A stretch of 64,000 bases of DNA from Luteimicrobium album (GCF_030161555.1 NZ_BSUK01000001.1:1364001-1428000); one strand, 5' to 3'; shown: positions 41,146 to 54,709, counted from the stretch's first letter. Notes: generated from the letters alone by a model not told the origin. Program-made: numbers and translations.

Positions 41146-41454
41146 TCAGACCGCAGTGCCGGACAGGCGGTGGTGGTCGGTGTGCTGACCCTCGTGGAGG
41201 GTCGGCGAGCGCCACTCCCCGAGCGGTGGGACGTCGTCGACCCCACCCTTGCTCCAGGGGTTGCAACGCAGCAGTCGCCAGGCAGCCAGCACGAGGCCCT
41301 TGAGGATCCCGTGGCGCTCGACCGCGGTGACCGCGTAGCTCGAGCACGAGGGGTAGTACTTGCATGTCGCGGGTCGCATCGGTGAGACGAACCGCTGGTA
41401 CCAACGGATCGGAGCGACGAGCGCGCGACGCACGGCCTGGGCGGCGCGGCTCAT
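41146..41454 (-). CDS. yidD: Membrane protein insertion efficiency factor YidD
   Basis: 102 residues: [29 protein letters not shown], in two blocks with the conserved Cys residues, and [17 protein letters not shown]. It is a small amphipathic membrane-associated protein that assists YidC. The ATG overlaps the rnpA stop (ATGA). Confidence 0.95.
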   Translation of the reverse strand: MSRAAQAVRRALVAPIRWYQRFVSPMRPATCKYYPSCSSYAVTAVERHGILKGLVLAAWRLLRCNPWSKGGVDDVPPLGEWRSPTLHEGQHTDHHRLSGTAV

Positions 41455-41798
41455 CGCGCCGTCTTCCGGAGAGCCGAGCGGAGAGCACCGCCGAGATCGT
41501 CGGCGAGTGCGTCGAAGCTCGCGGTGGCGGACGCGGGCAGAGCGCGGACCACGACCGACGAGCCGGCTGGGAGCATGCCGACGTCCCGGAGCGACGCGGC
41601 CCGGAGTCGGCGCTTCACGAGGTTTCGGATCACGGCGTTCCCCACTGCCTTGGATACGACGAAACCGACCTTGGCGGGCCCGCCGCCCCCTGCTGGGGCG
41701 AGATGGACCACCAAGGTCGACCGTCCCGCGCGGACCCCCGTCCGTACCGTCGCGCTGAACTCCTGCGGGCGGCGGAGGCGGTGCGCTGCGGGCAGCAC
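41451..41798 (-). CDS. rnpA: Ribonuclease P protein component
   Basis: 115 residues from GTG 41798 ([19 protein letters not shown], the usual family start). The RNR signature is seen as [17 protein letters not shown], preceded by [10 protein letters not shown]. It is the protein cofactor of RNase P for 5' tRNA processing. It lies 10 bases after rpmH and overlaps yidD. Intact frame. Confidence 0.95.
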   Translation of the reverse strand: MLPAAHRLRRPQEFSATVRTGVRAGRSTLVVHLAPAGGGGPAKVGFVVSKAVGNAVIRNLVKRRLRAASLRDVGMLPAGSSVVVRALPASATASFDALADDLGGALRSALRKTAR

Positions 41799-41808
41799 CG
41801 TCGAGGGC

Positions 41809-41946
41809 TCAGGCGGAGAGCTCGGCGCGGCCCTTGCGGCGACGAGCCGAAAGGATGGCGCGGCCGGCACGGGTCCGCATCCGCAGGCGGAAACCGTGGG
41901 TCTTCGCACGGCGGCGGTTGTTCGGCTGGAAGGTGCGCTTGCTCAC
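41809..41946 (-). CDS. rpmH: 50S ribosomal protein L34
   Basis: 45 residues from GTG 41946: [19 protein letters not shown] and [20 protein letters not shown], the complete L34. First gene of the rpmH-rnpA-yidD-yidC-jag operon, divergent from dnaA. Confidence 0.97.
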   Translation of the reverse strand: MSKRTFQPNNRRRAKTHGFRLRMRTRAGRAILSARRRKGRAELSA

Positions 41947-42279
41947 GGGGGCTCTCCAAGAACGTCGGGAGGTGCGTCCCCGACAACGCCGGGGATCACG
42001 GTCGTACACGTCTGTTGCTCCGGGACTGGCGTCGTGTTCGCCACACAACCAGGGGCACGCGCGACGCAAGTGCGCGGGCACGCCGAGAAAGCCCAGAACG
42101 GCTGTCCAACGCTACGTCACCGCGCCGCCGAGGGTCAAACCCGGAGCGGAAGGCCTGCACGACGGACCGACATAGGCCCGCGTCCCGTATCCGTGCCGAC
42201 GGCGGCCCTCGCGACCTCGATGGCAGGTCGTGCCGAGATTTCCACACCTGGGGACGAGCGGCTGCGCCGTCGGGCCTCG

Positions 42280-42447
42280 TTGTCCACACAGCCTGTGGGA
42301 ATCCCCATCACCGCACGTCGGCCGGGCGTCGACTGAGGCGCACGCGCCGCTGCCGTCCCAGCGTTTGCGCATTGTCCATCCTGCGTCCACCGTGGTGTGA
42401 ACGACGTCTCTCCGTTACCCACAAGCTGTGGACAACTATGTGGACAG
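42280..42447. promoter_or_regulatory. DnaA boxes in the rpmH-dnaA intergenic region
   Basis: The 665-base gap 41947-42611 has TTGTCCACA (42280-42288), TTACCCACA (42415-42423), TGTGGACAA (42427-42435) and TGTGGACAG (42439-42447). The last three form a tight group with the middle pair in opposite orientation. Likely a DnaA-controlled dnaA promoter region and part of the bipartite origin. The remainder of the gap shows no gene; the promoter of rpmH must be near its left end. Confidence 0.75.
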
Positions 42448-42611
42448 CGATCCTCCGTGGCAGACTGAGCCAGGCCCGCGAGCGGTCCGGTGCGCCCTCC
42501 TCCGAGCCCGAGCCGGGGCCCTCGTCGACGGCAGCACAAGGGCGTCCTGCTCCGTCGGCCGACAGCACCACCAGCCCCACCCGCCTCCAGTCGTCCCGAA
42601 GGATCCCGCCC

Positions 42612-44147
42612 GTGCCGAACGAGCCAGCCACCATCGCCGAGGTCTGGTCCGCGGCGCGCGTCCAGCTCGAGAACGACCCCGACGTCACGCCCCGGCAGCG
42701 CGGCTACGTCCGGCTGGTGGCCCCGCTCGCGCACATCGACGACACGGTCTTCCTGAAGGTGTCGGACGAGCCGATCCGTTCCTTCATCGAGACGAACCTT
42801 CGTGCGGACCTCGTCGGTGCGCTCGCCGGCGTCCTCGGGTACGAGCCCAAGCTCGCGATCTCCGTCGACCCCGACCTGCAGATCGCCGACGACGACACCG
42901 ACCCCGTGGCTCCGGTCTACGTCCGGCCGGTACCGGGCGCCTCGCCCTCGCCCACAGGCCCGCGCACGGCGCTGGACGACTCCGGCCAGGGACCGACGCC
43001 AGTCGGCTTCGGGGCCACGGCCGGCCTTCCGGAAGCCATGCCCGCGGCGCCGGGCTCCGCTCGAGGGGCCCAGCACGCGCCCCGCCACGCCGAGCCGACC
43101 CCGCTCGGTGAGAACAGCCGGCTCAACCCGAAGTATCTGTTCGAGACGTTCGTCATCGGCGCCTCGAACAGGTTCGCCCACGCCGCGGCCGTAGCCGTGG
43201 CCGAGGCTCCCGCGAAGGCCTACAACCCGCTCTTCATCTACGGCGACTCCGGCCTCGGCAAGACGCACCTGCTCCACGCCATCGGCCACTACGCCCAGAG
43301 CCTCTACCCCAACGTCCGGGTCCGGTACGTGAACTCGGAGGAGTTCACGAACGACTTCATCAACTCGATCGGCGAGGGCAAGGCGGGCGCGTTCCAGCGC
43401 CGCTACCGCGACGTGGACGTCCTCCTCATCGACGACATCCAGTTCCTGCAGGGCAAGGAACAGACGATGGAGGAGTTCTTCCACACGTTCAACGCCCTGC
43501 ACAACGCGAACAAGCAGGTCGTGATCACGTCCGACCTGCCGCCGAAGCAGCTCAACGGCTTCGAGGACCGCCTGCGCTCACGGTTCGAGTGGGGGCTCAT
43601 CACGGACGTCCAGCCCCCGGACCTCGAGACCCGGATCGCGATCCTCCGCAAGAAGGCGATGCAGGAGCGCCTCGACGCCCCGGACGACGTCCTCGAGTAC
43701 ATCGCCAGCCGGATCTCGACGAACATCCGCGAGCTCGAAGGTGCCCTGATCCGTGTGACGGCGTTCGCGAACCTGAACCGCCAGCCGGTCGACCAGTCCC
43801 TCGCGGAGATCGTCCTCAAGGACCTCATCACCGACGACGACGCCGGCGAGATCACCGCCGCGAGCGTCATCGCGCAGACGGCGGCCTACTTCGGCCTGAC
43901 GATCGACGACCTGTGCGGCAGCTCACGCTCGCGCGTCCTCGTGACGGCGCGCCAGATCGCGATGTACCTGTGCCGCGAGCTGACCGACCTCTCGCTGCCC
44001 AAGATCGGCCAGCAGTTCGGGGGACGCGACCACACGACCGTGATGCACGCGAACCGGAAGATCAGCGAGCAGATGGCGGAGCGGCGGTCGATCTACAACC
44101 AGGTCACGGAGCTCACGAGCCGGATCAAGCAGCAGCACCGCGGCTGA
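42612..44147 (+). CDS. dnaA: Chromosomal replication initiator DnaA
   Basis: 511 residues from GTG 42612 (GAAGGA upstream at a suitable distance). Domain I (about 1-95), a long Pro/Ala-rich domain II, then the AAA+ core starting LNPKYLFETFVIGASNRFAH with Walker A GDSGLGKTHLLHA (about 210-220) and Walker B LLIDDIQFL. The C-terminal DNA-binding domain has GGRDHTTVMHANRKI, the DnaA signature. It opens oriC. The frame continues open upstream of the GTG but without homology. Intact. Confidence 0.97.
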   Translation: MPNEPATIAEVWSAARVQLENDPDVTPRQRGYVRLVAPLAHIDDTVFLKVSDEPIRSFIETNLRADLVGALAGVLGYEPKLAISVDPDLQIADDDTDPVAPVYVRPVPGASPSPTGPRTALDDSGQGPTPVGFGATAGLPEAMPAAPGSARGAQHAPRHAEPTPLGENSRLNPKYLFETFVIGASNRFAHAAAVAVAEAPAKAYNPLFIYGDSGLGKTHLLHAIGHYAQSLYPNVRVRYVNSEEFTNDFINSIGEGKAGAFQRRYRDVDVLLIDDIQFLQGKEQTMEEFFHTFNALHNANKQVVITSDLPPKQLNGFEDRLRSRFEWGLITDVQPPDLETRIAILRKKAMQERLDAPDDVLEYIASRISTNIRELEGALIRVTAFANLNRQPVDQSLAEIVLKDLITDDDAGEITAASVIAQTAAYFGLTIDDLCGSSRSRVLVTARQIAMYLCRELTDLSLPKIGQQFGGRDHTTVMHANRKISEQMAERRSIYNQVTELTSRIKQQHRG

Positions 44148-44583
44148 CGCACGTTTTGACCGCTTCGGCGTTGTTCACACTTGTGCACAAGCCTGTGGAT
44201 GAGTGTGGACGGCGCGCCGTAGACCTGTGGACCGCAGCCGGTCTGCGGTGGACGTCGTGTGGGCGCCGACCCGCCGTCCACACGTCACGCGAGTTGTCGA
44301 CATCCCATCCCCCACGATGTCCACACCGGTGGAGAACCTCTGACCTGCGACAAGACCCTTCGTCCACAGACTGCACAAGGGCTATGACGACGACGAAAGT
44401 TCTCTCCCCGAGGCCGCCACGCGCCGTCACAACGAGCGGTGGTGGCGAACGGCTGAACACGCTCCGACTCGGCTGACGGCGTGGGCGCCGTCGCGTAGGG
44501 TGCTTCCAAGAATCGTGGATCCGTGACGCAGCGCCGAACACCGTGCAGCGAGGGTCCTGAGCAGGCACCGAAGAGGGAGTGGC
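44148..44583. other. Origin of replication oriC (dnaA-dnaN spacer)
   Basis: 436 bases without a gene, rich in DnaA-box-like 9-mers in both orientations: TTGTTCACA (44171), TTGTGCACA (44181), TGTGGATGA (44194), TGTGGACGG (44204), TGTGGACCG (44226), ATGTCCACA (44317), TCGTCCACA (44360). Location between dnaA and dnaN is the actinobacterial oriC position. An AT-rich unwinding element is not obvious; the stretch 44380-44405 (atgacgacgacgaaagttct) is the least GC-rich. Confidence 0.85.
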
Positions 44584-45713
44584 ATGAAGTTCCGGGTCGA
44601 GCGTGACGTCCTCGCCGAAGCCGTCACGTGGACCGCGCGCACGCTGCCCACGCGGCCGCCGGCGCCGGTGCTCGCCGGCGTCCTCCTCGACGCCGACGCG
44701 AGCGGTGTCCTCGGTCTGGCCAGCTTCGACTACGAGGTGTCCGCCCGCGCCCAGGTACCCGCGGACGTCTCCGAGCCGGGACGTGCTCTCGTCTCCGGCC
44801 GGCTGCTGGCCGAGATTTCCCGTGCGCTGCCGGACAAGCCGGTCGACGTGGTCCTCGAGGGCTCCAAGATCACCATGACCTGCGGCGCGAGCCGCTTCAC
44901 GCTCCTCACCATGCCGGTCGAGGACTACCCCGCGCTCCCCTCGATGCCGGAGACCTCCGGTTCGGTGTCGGGCGACGACCTGACCCACGCGGTCGCCCAG
45001 GTCAGCGTCGCGGCGAGCCGCGACGACACGCTCCCCTCCTCACGGGTGTCCGCGTGGAGATCGAGGGCGAGAAGGTGACGCTGCTCGCGACGGATCGCTA
45101 CCGTCTCGCGCTCAAGGAGCTGACCTGGAAGCCGGCGTGGCCGGACATCTCGACGGTCGCGCTCGTCCGCGCCCGCACGCTCTCTGACGTCGCGAAGTCT
45201 CTCGGGGCGTCGGGCGACGTGGACGTCGCTCTTTCGACCGGGCAGGGCGTCGACCTCATCGGCTTCGAGGCCGGCGGCCGCAGGACGACCTCGCTGCTGG
45301 TCGACGGCGACTACCCGCCGGTGCGCCGGCTCTTCCCCGACGAGACGCCGATCCACGCGGTCGTCGCGACCCAGCCGCTGATCGACGCTGCCAAGCGCGT
45401 GGCTCTCGTCGCCGAGCGCAACACGGCGATCCGCCTGTCGTTCACGGACGGCCAGGTGGTCCTCGACGCAGGTCAGGGCGACGACGCGCAGGCGTCCGAG
45501 GCGCTCGAGGCGAAGCTCGAGGGCGAGGAGATCTCGGTGGCCTTCAACCCCCAGTTCCTCCTCGACGGGCTGGGTGCGCTCGGCGCAGACTTCGTGCGCT
45601 TCGGGTTCACGCACCCGAACAAGCCGGTCGAGTTCACCGGGCAGGATTCGCTCGACGGCGCCGCCCGCGCCGACTATCGCTACCTGCTCGTCCCGATCCG
45701 CTTCGCGAGCTGA
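44584..45713 (+). CDS. dnaN: DNA polymerase III beta subunit (sliding clamp); one apparent 1-base break
   Basis: About 376 residues after repair. MKFRVERDVLAEAVTWTART is the usual start, and LPPRPPAPVL-like TLPTRPPAPVLAGVLL follows. Three clamp domains; ATDRYRLALKEL and the C-terminal YRYLLVPIRFAS (peptide-binding pocket, typically ending LMPMRL-like) are seen. A C is lost in 45033-45036, within DDTLPLLTGV. It forms the ring that holds the polymerase. GAGGGAGTGGC precedes the ATG. Confidence 0.96.
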
Positions 45714-45800
45714 CCGCGAGGCGGCAGCGAGAAACAGCACGGCCTCAGCCCCATCGTCACCACGCCCGGACCGACGCGGCCGAGCAGGAACGGAGCGATC

Positions 45801-46702
45801 ATGGAACCCGTCCGTCACCTCGGTCTCGTCGGCCTCGGCCGGATGGGTGCCGGCATGCGCGAGCGGCTGCGTCGGGCCGACCTGACCGTCACCGGCTACG
45901 ACCGCGACCCCGACGTCTCGGACGTCGCCTCGCTCGCGGACCTCGTCGCCGCGCTCCCCGAGGGTGGCCGTGCCGTCTGGGTAATGGTCCCCGCGGGTGC
46001 GATCACCCAGGGCGTCGTCGACGAGCTCGCGGAGCTCCTCTCCCCGGCGACGTCGTGATCGACGGCGGCAACTCGCGCTACACGGACGACCAGCTCCATG
46101 CGGCCGCGCTCGCGGAGCACGGGATCGGCTACGTCGACGTCGGTGTCTCGGGCGGTGTGTGGGGGCTGGAGAACGGATACGCGCTCATGGCGGGCGGCGA
46201 CGCGGCCCACGTCGAGGCGCTGCTGCCGGTGTTCGACGCGCTACGGCCCGAGGGACCGCGTGAGGAGAGTTTCGTGCACGCCGGCGAGGTGGGTGCCGGC
46301 CACTACGCGAAGATGGTCCACAACGGCATCGAGTACGGGGTCATGCAGGCCTATGCCGAGGGCTACGAGCTGCTCGAGGCCAAGGACATCGTGACGAACG
46401 TGCCGGGGACGCTCCGGGCGTGGAGTCGCGGCACGGTGATCCGCTCGTGGTTGCTGGACCTCCTGGTCAAGGCTCTCGACGAGGACCCGGCGCTCGCCGC
46501 GATCGACGACTGGGTGGACGACTCCGGCGAGGGCCGCTGGACGGTCGACGAGGCCATCGAGAACGCCGTCCCGCTGCCCGTGATCACCGCGGCCTTGTTC
46601 GCGCGGTTCGCGTCGCGTCAGCCGGACTCTCCCGCGCTCAAGGCCGTGGCGGCGCTGCGGCAGCAGTTCGGCGGCCATGCGGTCAAGCCCGCGGGCTCGT
46701 GA
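45801..46702 (+). CDS. gnd: 6-phosphogluconate dehydrogenase, decarboxylating (GndA type); one apparent 1-base break
   Basis: About 300 residues after repair, the short NAD-type form. [12 protein letters not shown] is the dinucleotide loop, [12 protein letters not shown] and [19 protein letters not shown] the substrate site, and [19 protein letters not shown] the catalytic Lys region. A C is missing in 46042-46045 ([12 protein letters not shown]). It oxidises 6-phosphogluconate to ribulose 5-phosphate. Location between dnaN and recF is a hallmark of many actinobacteria. GGAGCGATC lies before the ATG. Confidence 0.95.
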
Positions 46703-46778
46703 CCAGCGCGCTCACCGTTCGCGTCCGGCCCGCGGAGGCGGTGTCCGCTCCCCTGTCCCGACGACGACGCAGCACACC

Positions 46779-48046
46779 ATGTACGTCTCCCACCTCTCCC
46801 TGACGGACTTCCGGTCGTACCCGTCGGTCGACCTCGAGCTCGAACCGGGGATCAACGCCTTCGTCGGTCCCAACGGGCAGGGCAAGACGAACCTCGTCGA
46901 GGCCGTCGGGTACCTCGCGACGCTGCGCAGCCACCGGGCTCCCACGGATGCCGCGCTGATCCGCGCGGGGGCGAGCCGCGCGGTCGTGCGCGCCCGCGTC
47001 GTCCGGGGGGACCGGGCGAGCACGATCGACCTCGAGCTCGTCCCCGGCAAGGCGAACCGGGCACGGGTCAACCGGGCGCCGGTCCCACGCCCGCGTGATG
47101 TGCTGGGCCTCGTGCGGACGGTCGTGTTCGCGCCCGAGGACCTCGCGCTCGTGAAGGGCGACCCCGACGGCCGCCGCCGGTTCCTCGACGACCTCACGGT
47201 CCTCCTCGTCCCGCGCATGGCGGGTGTGCTGCAGGACTACGAGCGCACCGTCCGGCAGCGCTCGGCCCTGCTGAAGTCGGCCGGTTCCGCGCGGTTCGGG
47301 CGTGGTCGTGCCCGGGGGCGGAGCGCCCCGCGCCACCCGACTCCGAGGACGACGGCCGCGCGTCGTCGGAGCTCTCGACCCTCGATGTCTGGGACGCCAA
47401 GCTCGCCGCGCTGGGTGGTCAGATCGTCGCGCTGCGCGCGCGGCTCGTGGCCGCGCTCGCCCCGTACGTCCGCGACGCGTACGAGGCTGTCAGCGCAGGT
47501 CAGGGCGCTGCGACGACGACGTACCGCCCCTCGGTGCCGCTGCCCGACGACGCGACGATCCCGAGCCCCGGCGACGCGGAGGCCGCGTTGCTGGCGGCGA
47601 TGGCGGAGCTGCGTCCCAAGGAGCTCGAGCGCGGCGTGTGCCTCGTCGGTCCCCATCGGGACGACGTCGAGCTTCGGCTCGGCGAGCTGCCCGCGAAGGG
47701 GTACGCGAGCCACGGCGAGTCCTGGTCCTTCGCGCTCGCGCTGCGGCTCGCGTCCTACCGGCTCCTCACGGTGGGGCCGTCCACGCTGCCCGTGGGCCCG
47801 GGCGGTGGCGACGACGCGCCGTGGGCCGATCCGCTCGGCGCGGGCTGGGCGGAGGACAGCGAGCCCGTGCTCGTCCTGGACGACGTGTTCGCCGAGCTCG
47901 ACAGCCGCCGTCGGGACCGGCTGGCCGACCTGGTCGCGGACGCCCGTCAGGTCCTGATCACGGCGGCCGTCGCGAGCGACGTGCCGGAGCGGCTCGTCGG
48001 CGCCCGCTTCGACGTGCACGCCGGGGAGGTGACGCGTGTCCCCTGA
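46779..48046 (+). CDS. recF: DNA replication and repair protein RecF; one apparent 1-base break
   Basis: About 422 residues after repair. [20 protein letters not shown], Walker [31 protein letters not shown] and the C-terminal [21 protein letters not shown] (signature and Walker B). A G is lost in the run 47314-47318, in a low-conservation loop after [11 protein letters not shown]. RecF loads RecA at gaps. It overlaps the DUF721 gene by 11 bases. Confidence 0.95.
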
Positions 48047-48613
48047 CGACGACCGCGACGACGGCACGGACGACCGGCCCGCCCGCGATCCCGCGCTCCC
48101 TGTCCACGAGGTCGCGGCGGACCTCACTCCCGCGCACGAGGTCGCGCGCGAGGCACTCGCCCGTGCGAAGCAGGCTGCGCGTGCGAAGGGACTGCGCCCG
48201 GGCGTCGTCCGTCGCCCGCTGACCGCGGACGGGCCGCAGCGGGTGCACAACCCGGGCGGCCGGGACCCCCAGCTCGTGGCGGACGTGCTCGCGAACCTGC
48301 TCAAGGCGCGCGGGTGGGTCGAGGGTGTGTCCGTGGGCGGCGTCGTCGGGCGCTGGCCCGAGGTGGTGGGCGACGCGGTCGCCGCGCACTGCGTCCCGGA
48401 GTCGTTCGACGACAAGGTGCTCGTCGTGCGGGCCGACTCGACGGCCTGGGCGACCCAGGTCGAGCTCCTGGTTCCGCGGCTGCTCGAGGCGCTCGCCCGG
48501 GAGGTCGGCGAGGGGGTCGTGGAGCAGGTGCGCGTCCTGGGTCCGGGGGCCCGAGCTTCCGCCGCGGACGCCGGTCCGTGCAGGGCCGTGGGGCGCGCGA
48601 CACCTGGGGTTGA
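48036..48613 (+). CDS. DUF721 (DciA-like) protein; one apparent 1-base break
   Basis: About 192 residues after repair, from GTG 48036 within the end of recF. The core VLANLLKARGWVEGVSVGGV, RWPEVVGDAVAAHCVPESF and VRADSTAWATQVELLVPRLLEAL is the DUF721/DciA KH-like fold. One G is missing in 48545-48549; the restored C-terminus is GPSFRRGRRSVQGRGARDTWG, close to the usual GxxRDTYG end. DciA proteins load DnaB helicase in many bacteria, which suits its place between recF and gyrB. Without the correction the frame runs on to 48785 with no homology. Confidence 0.88.
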
Positions 48614-48640
48614 GAGCCGCGTGGAGGTTGTGGAGATCGC

Positions 48641-48703
48641 TGTGGATAAGGGCCTGGTTCCGGGCGTCTCCAGTGATTCCCAGGTAGACTCTGTGCTGTA
48701 CAG
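48641..48703 (+). promoter_or_regulatory. gyrB promoter region with DnaA box and CTGTACAG palindrome
   Basis: TGTGGATAA at 48641-48649 is an exact inverted TTATCCACA DnaA box. TAGACT at 48685-48690 is a good -10 hexamer, and CTGTACAG (palindromic) at 48696-48703 lies at the expected transcription start. A similar CTGTACAT/ATGTACAG pair is found before gyrA. The functional link is inference. Confidence 0.5.
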
Positions 48704-48822
48704 ACGCGCGTGGGTCACCACCTCCGCCGCCGACATCGGGCTGGTGATCGGCCGGCCCGAGTGTCACGAGCACGACAGGTGGTGACGACCACGCGCGACT
48801 CATGACGGGAGAGTTGTCGCAC

Positions 48823-50913
48823 GTGACGGATACGACCGGTAACCCAGGTTCCGAGACGACAGGTGGTTCGCCGGGCGGCACGTACGACGCCAGCGCCATC
48901 ACCGTGCTGGAGGGTCTCGAGGCCGTCCGCAAGCGGCCGGGCATGTACATCGGCTCGACCGGTGAGCGAGGCCTCCACCACCTGGTGTACGAGGTCGTCG
49001 ACAACTCGGTCGACGAGGCCCTGGCCGGCTACGCGGACCACATCGACGTGACGATCCTTCCCGACGGCGGCGTCCGGGTCGCGGACAACGGCCGCGGCAT
49101 CCCCGTCGACATGCACCCGACGCAGGGCAAGCCCACGGTCGAGGTCGTCATGACGATCCTGCACGCGGGTGGCAAGTTCGGCGGCAGCGGCTACGCGGTG
49201 TCCGGTGGCCTGCACGGCGTCGGCGTCTCCGTCGTCAACGCGCTCTCCACGCGGGTCCTCACCGAGGTCCGCCGCGAGGGCTACGTGTGGCGTCAGGAGT
49301 TCGCGAACGGCGGCACGCCCGTGACCGGGCTCGAGCGCGGTGAGGCGAGCGACGAGACCGGCACCACCCAGACGTTCTGGGCGGACCCGGAGATCTTCGA
49401 GACCACCGAGTACGACTTCGAGACGCTGCGCGCCCGCTTCCAGCAGATGGCGTTCCTCAACAAGGGGCTGCGCATCACGCTGACCGACGAGCGCACGCAG
49501 CACCACGACGTCCTGGCGGACGAGGTCGTGGGTGCTGCGTCGTCGGGCGAGGGCGACGGGACTCCCGACGAGGGGCCGTCGGACATCGTGACGACGACGC
49601 CGAGCGGCGCGATGACGGTGAGCTACCGCTACGACGGCGGCCTGACGGACTACGTGCGGCACCTCAACGCCGCGAAGCGCGTCGAGCTCGTCAACCCGGA
49701 GATCATCGACTTCGAGGCCGAGGACACCGACAAGCGCATCTCCGTGGAGATCGCGATGCAGTGGACGACGGCGTACTCGGAGTCGGTCTTCACCTACGCG
49801 AACACCATCACGACGACCGAGGGCGGCACGCACGAGGAGGGCTTCCGCGCGGCGCTGACCTCGCTGATCAACCGGTACGCGAAGGACAAGGGCATCCTCA
49901 AGGAGAAGGACGACAACCTCACGGGCGACGACATCCGCGAGGGTCTGACGGCCGTCCTCTCGATCAAGCTGGGCGAGCCGCAGTTCGAGGGTCAGACCAA
50001 GACGAAGCTCGGCAACACCGAGGCCAAGACGTTCGTGCAGCGCGTCGTGAACGAGCAGCTCGGCGACTGGCTCGATTCGCACCCGAACGAGGCGCGCGAC
50101 GTCATCCGCAAGGCCATCCAGGCCTCGGCCGCCCGTGTCGCGGCGCGCAAGGCGCGCGAGGCCACGCGACGCAAGGGTCTTCTCGAGTCGGGCGGCATGC
50201 CCGGCAAGCTCAAGGACTGCCAGTCGAACCGGCCCGAGGACTGCGAGGTCTTCATCGTCGAGGGTGACTCGGCCGGCGGCTCCGCGGTGCGGGGGCGGAA
50301 CCCGCACAACCAGGCGATCCTCCCGATCCGCGGCAAGATCCTCAACGTCGAGCGTGCGCGTCTCGACAAGGCGCTGTCGAACCAGGAGGTCCAGGCGCTC
50401 ATCACGGCGTTCGGGACCGGGATCGGCGAGGACTTCGACCTCGCCAAGCTCCGGTACCACAAGATCGTGCTCATGGCCGACGCCGACGTCGACGGCAAGC
50501 ACATCTGCACGCTCCTGCTGACGCTCCTCTTCCGCTACATGCGGCCGCTGATCGAGAACGGGCACGTGTTCCTCGCGCAGCCGCCGCTCTACCGCATCAA
50601 GTGGTCGAACGCGGACCACGACTACGTGTACAGCGACCGTGAGCGTGACGCCGTGGTGGCCGACGGGCTGGCCCACAACAAGCGCCTCCCCAAGGACAAC
50701 GGGATCCAGCGCTACAAGGGTCTCGGCGAGATGGACTACACCGAGCTGTGGACGACGACGATGGACCCCGAGCACCGCACGCTGCTCCAGGTCACGCTCG
50801 ACGACGCAGCGGCGGCCGACGAGGTCTTCTCGGTCCTCATGGGCGAGGACGTGGAGTCGCGGCGCAGCTTCATCCAGCGCAACGCGAAGGACGTGAGGTT
50901 CCTGGACATCTGA
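48823..50913 (+). CDS. gyrB: DNA gyrase subunit B
   Basis: 696 residues from GTG 48823; an ATG at 48802 is in frame but contains the GGGAGAG that best fits as ribosome site of the GTG. GHKL ATPase: [56 protein letters not shown]. Toprim domain: [13 protein letters not shown] [35 protein letters not shown]-terminus ends [10 protein letters not shown]. It forms the ATP-driven half of gyrase with GyrA. Intact frame. Confidence 0.97.
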   Translation: MTDTTGNPGSETTGGSPGGTYDASAITVLEGLEAVRKRPGMYIGSTGERGLHHLVYEVVDNSVDEALAGYADHIDVTILPDGGVRVADNGRGIPVDMHPTQGKPTVEVVMTILHAGGKFGGSGYAVSGGLHGVGVSVVNALSTRVLTEVRREGYVWRQEFANGGTPVTGLERGEASDETGTTQTFWADPEIFETTEYDFETLRARFQQMAFLNKGLRITLTDERTQHHDVLADEVVGAASSGEGDGTPDEGPSDIVTTTPSGAMTVSYRYDGGLTDYVRHLNAAKRVELVNPEIIDFEAEDTDKRISVEIAMQWTTAYSESVFTYANTITTTEGGTHEEGFRAALTSLINRYAKDKGILKEKDDNLTGDDIREGLTAVLSIKLGEPQFEGQTKTKLGNTEAKTFVQRVVNEQLGDWLDSHPNEARDVIRKAIQASAARVAARKAREATRRKGLLESGGMPGKLKDCQSNRPEDCEVFIVEGDSAGGSAVRGRNPHNQAILPIRGKILNVERARLDKALSNQEVQALITAFGTGIGEDFDLAKLRYHKIVLMADADVDGKHICTLLLTLLFRYMRPLIENGHVFLAQPPLYRIKWSNADHDYVYSDRERDAVVADGLAHNKRLPKDNGIQRYKGLGEMDYTELWTTTMDPEHRTLLQVTLDDAAAADEVFSVLMGEDVESRRSFIQRNAKDVRFLDI

Positions 50914-50924
50914 CCTGCGTCGTT

Positions 50925-50964
50925 CTGTACATGATGACGGCGGTGACCGACCGCTGATGTACAG
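50925..50964. promoter_or_regulatory. Inverted repeat in the gyrB-gyrA spacer
   Basis: CTGTACAT at 50925-50932 and ATGTACAG at 50957-50964, arms of 8 bases separated by 24. The same octamer core is at the gyrB promoter (48696-48703). It could be a protein site or an mRNA stem between the two gyrase genes. Confidence 0.45.
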
Positions 50965-51011
50965 GACGCACCGCAGGCGCCCGGGACCCACGAGGAGAAC
51001 AGAGGAAATCC

Positions 51012-53646
<2,635 letters not shown>

Positions 53647-53650
<4 letters not shown>

Positions 53651-54519
53651 GCCGGATGACCGACGAGAAGCACACCGCTCCCCGGCGATCACACCGCAGT
53701 CGCCCGCACCGCGTCCTGACCTGCCGTCGGTGCAGGGTCCGATCGCCGTCCCGCCTCCCCCGCCGTCGGCGGTCGCCACCGACGACCGGACGCACGAGCG
53801 CTACCAGGGGTGCGCCGTCGGGCGCCTCGGCCCCGACGAGCGACAGCGGGACCGGGTCGGTGACCTCGACGATCGCCGCGATGCGCAAGGCCGCCAAGAA
53901 GGTGACGTCGGTCGTGACCGGTGAGGGTGGCCTCGAGACGGGTGCGACTCCCGTCGTCGCCGCGCCGTCGGCGCCGCCGCAGCAGGCGCCCGCGCAGCCG
54001 GTCCGCCAGTCCGCCGCGCAGCCCGCGTCCCAGCAGCAGGCGTACGTCTATGCCGGCGCCGCGGGCTACCCGGCGGCTGCCGCTCAGCCCCAGCCGCAGG
54101 TCCAGCCCCAGCCGCAGGCTCAGTCGTCGCTCCAGACGACGGCGTCGCACGCGGGTTCGGCGCGGCGCGTCCGTCTCGTGGTCTCGCGGGTGAACCCGTG
54201 GTCGGTCATGAAGATGGCGTTCCTCCTGTCCATCGCGATCGGCATCATCACGGTCGTGGCGGCCGCGGTCGTCTGGACGATCCTCAACGGGTTGCACCTG
54301 TTCGCGAACGTCAACGACCTCGTCGAGTCGGTCGTGGGCGACGAGACGCAGGTCAACGTGCTCCAGTACGTGGCGTTCTCACGGACCATGTCGATGGCGA
54401 CGCTCATCGCGGTCGCGAACATCGTCCTGATCACCGCGCTCTCGACGCTCGGCGCTTTCCTCTACAACATCGCCGCCGCCCTCGTCGGTGGGGTGCACGT
54501 CACTCTCACGGACGACTGA
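53647..54519 (+). CDS. DUF3566 transmembrane protein; N-terminal frame probably disturbed
   Basis: 290 codons from ATG 53647 (overlaps the gyrA stop), or ATG 53656. The C-terminal half is clear: [20 protein letters not shown], then a membrane helix ([20 protein letters not shown]), a short outside segment and a second helix ([31 protein letters not shown], in two parts). This is the DUF3566 domain found after gyrA in most actinobacteria. The N-terminal 55 codons look wrong in this frame (Arg-rich), while the neighbouring frame from 53690 to 53810 reads a sensible Pro-rich linker, so bases are probably missing there too. Function unknown. Confidence 0.85.
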
Positions 54520-54533
54520 TCGGTTTGGGAGAC

Positions 54534-54565
54534 GCGGCGCACCTGGGGTAGTCTCGGTGCGCCGC
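54534..54565 (+). terminator. Hairpin terminator after the gyrA-DUF3566 unit
   Basis: Perfect 10-base arms GCGGCGCACC (54534-54543) and GGTGCGCCGC (54556-54565) with a 12-base loop that includes TAGTCT, which might double as a -10 element for the tRNA genes. Confidence 0.65.
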
Positions 54566-54609
54566 AACCCGCCGACGGCCGTTCACCACGGTCGCGACGT
54601 AGCGCGCAC

Positions 54610-54686
54610 GGGCCTATAGCTCAGACGGTTAGAGCGCTTCGCTGATAACGAAGAGGTCAGAGGTTCAAGTCCTCTTAGGCCCACCA
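54610..54686 (+). tRNA. tRNA-Ile (GAT anticodon)
   Basis: Acceptor GGGCCTA/TAGGCCC pairs, D arm AGCTCAGACGGTTAGAGC, anticodon stem CTTCG/CGAAG with GAT at 54644-54646, and T loop GGTTCAAGTCC. Discriminator A at 54683 with an encoded CCA (54684-54686). Confidence 0.97.
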
Positions 54687-54709
54687 CCGGAACCCATCGA
54701 GGGGGACGT

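Noticed and set aside
41364..42611. N-terminal extension of DnaA of about 400 residues
   Set aside because: The frame is open by chance through the rpmH-rnpA region and the DnaA-box spacer; domain I begins at GTG 42612.
48614..48785. Extra C-terminal domain on the DUF721 protein
   Set aside because: This stretch is only reached after the lost G at 48545-48549; the neighbouring frame gives the normal family ending at 48613.
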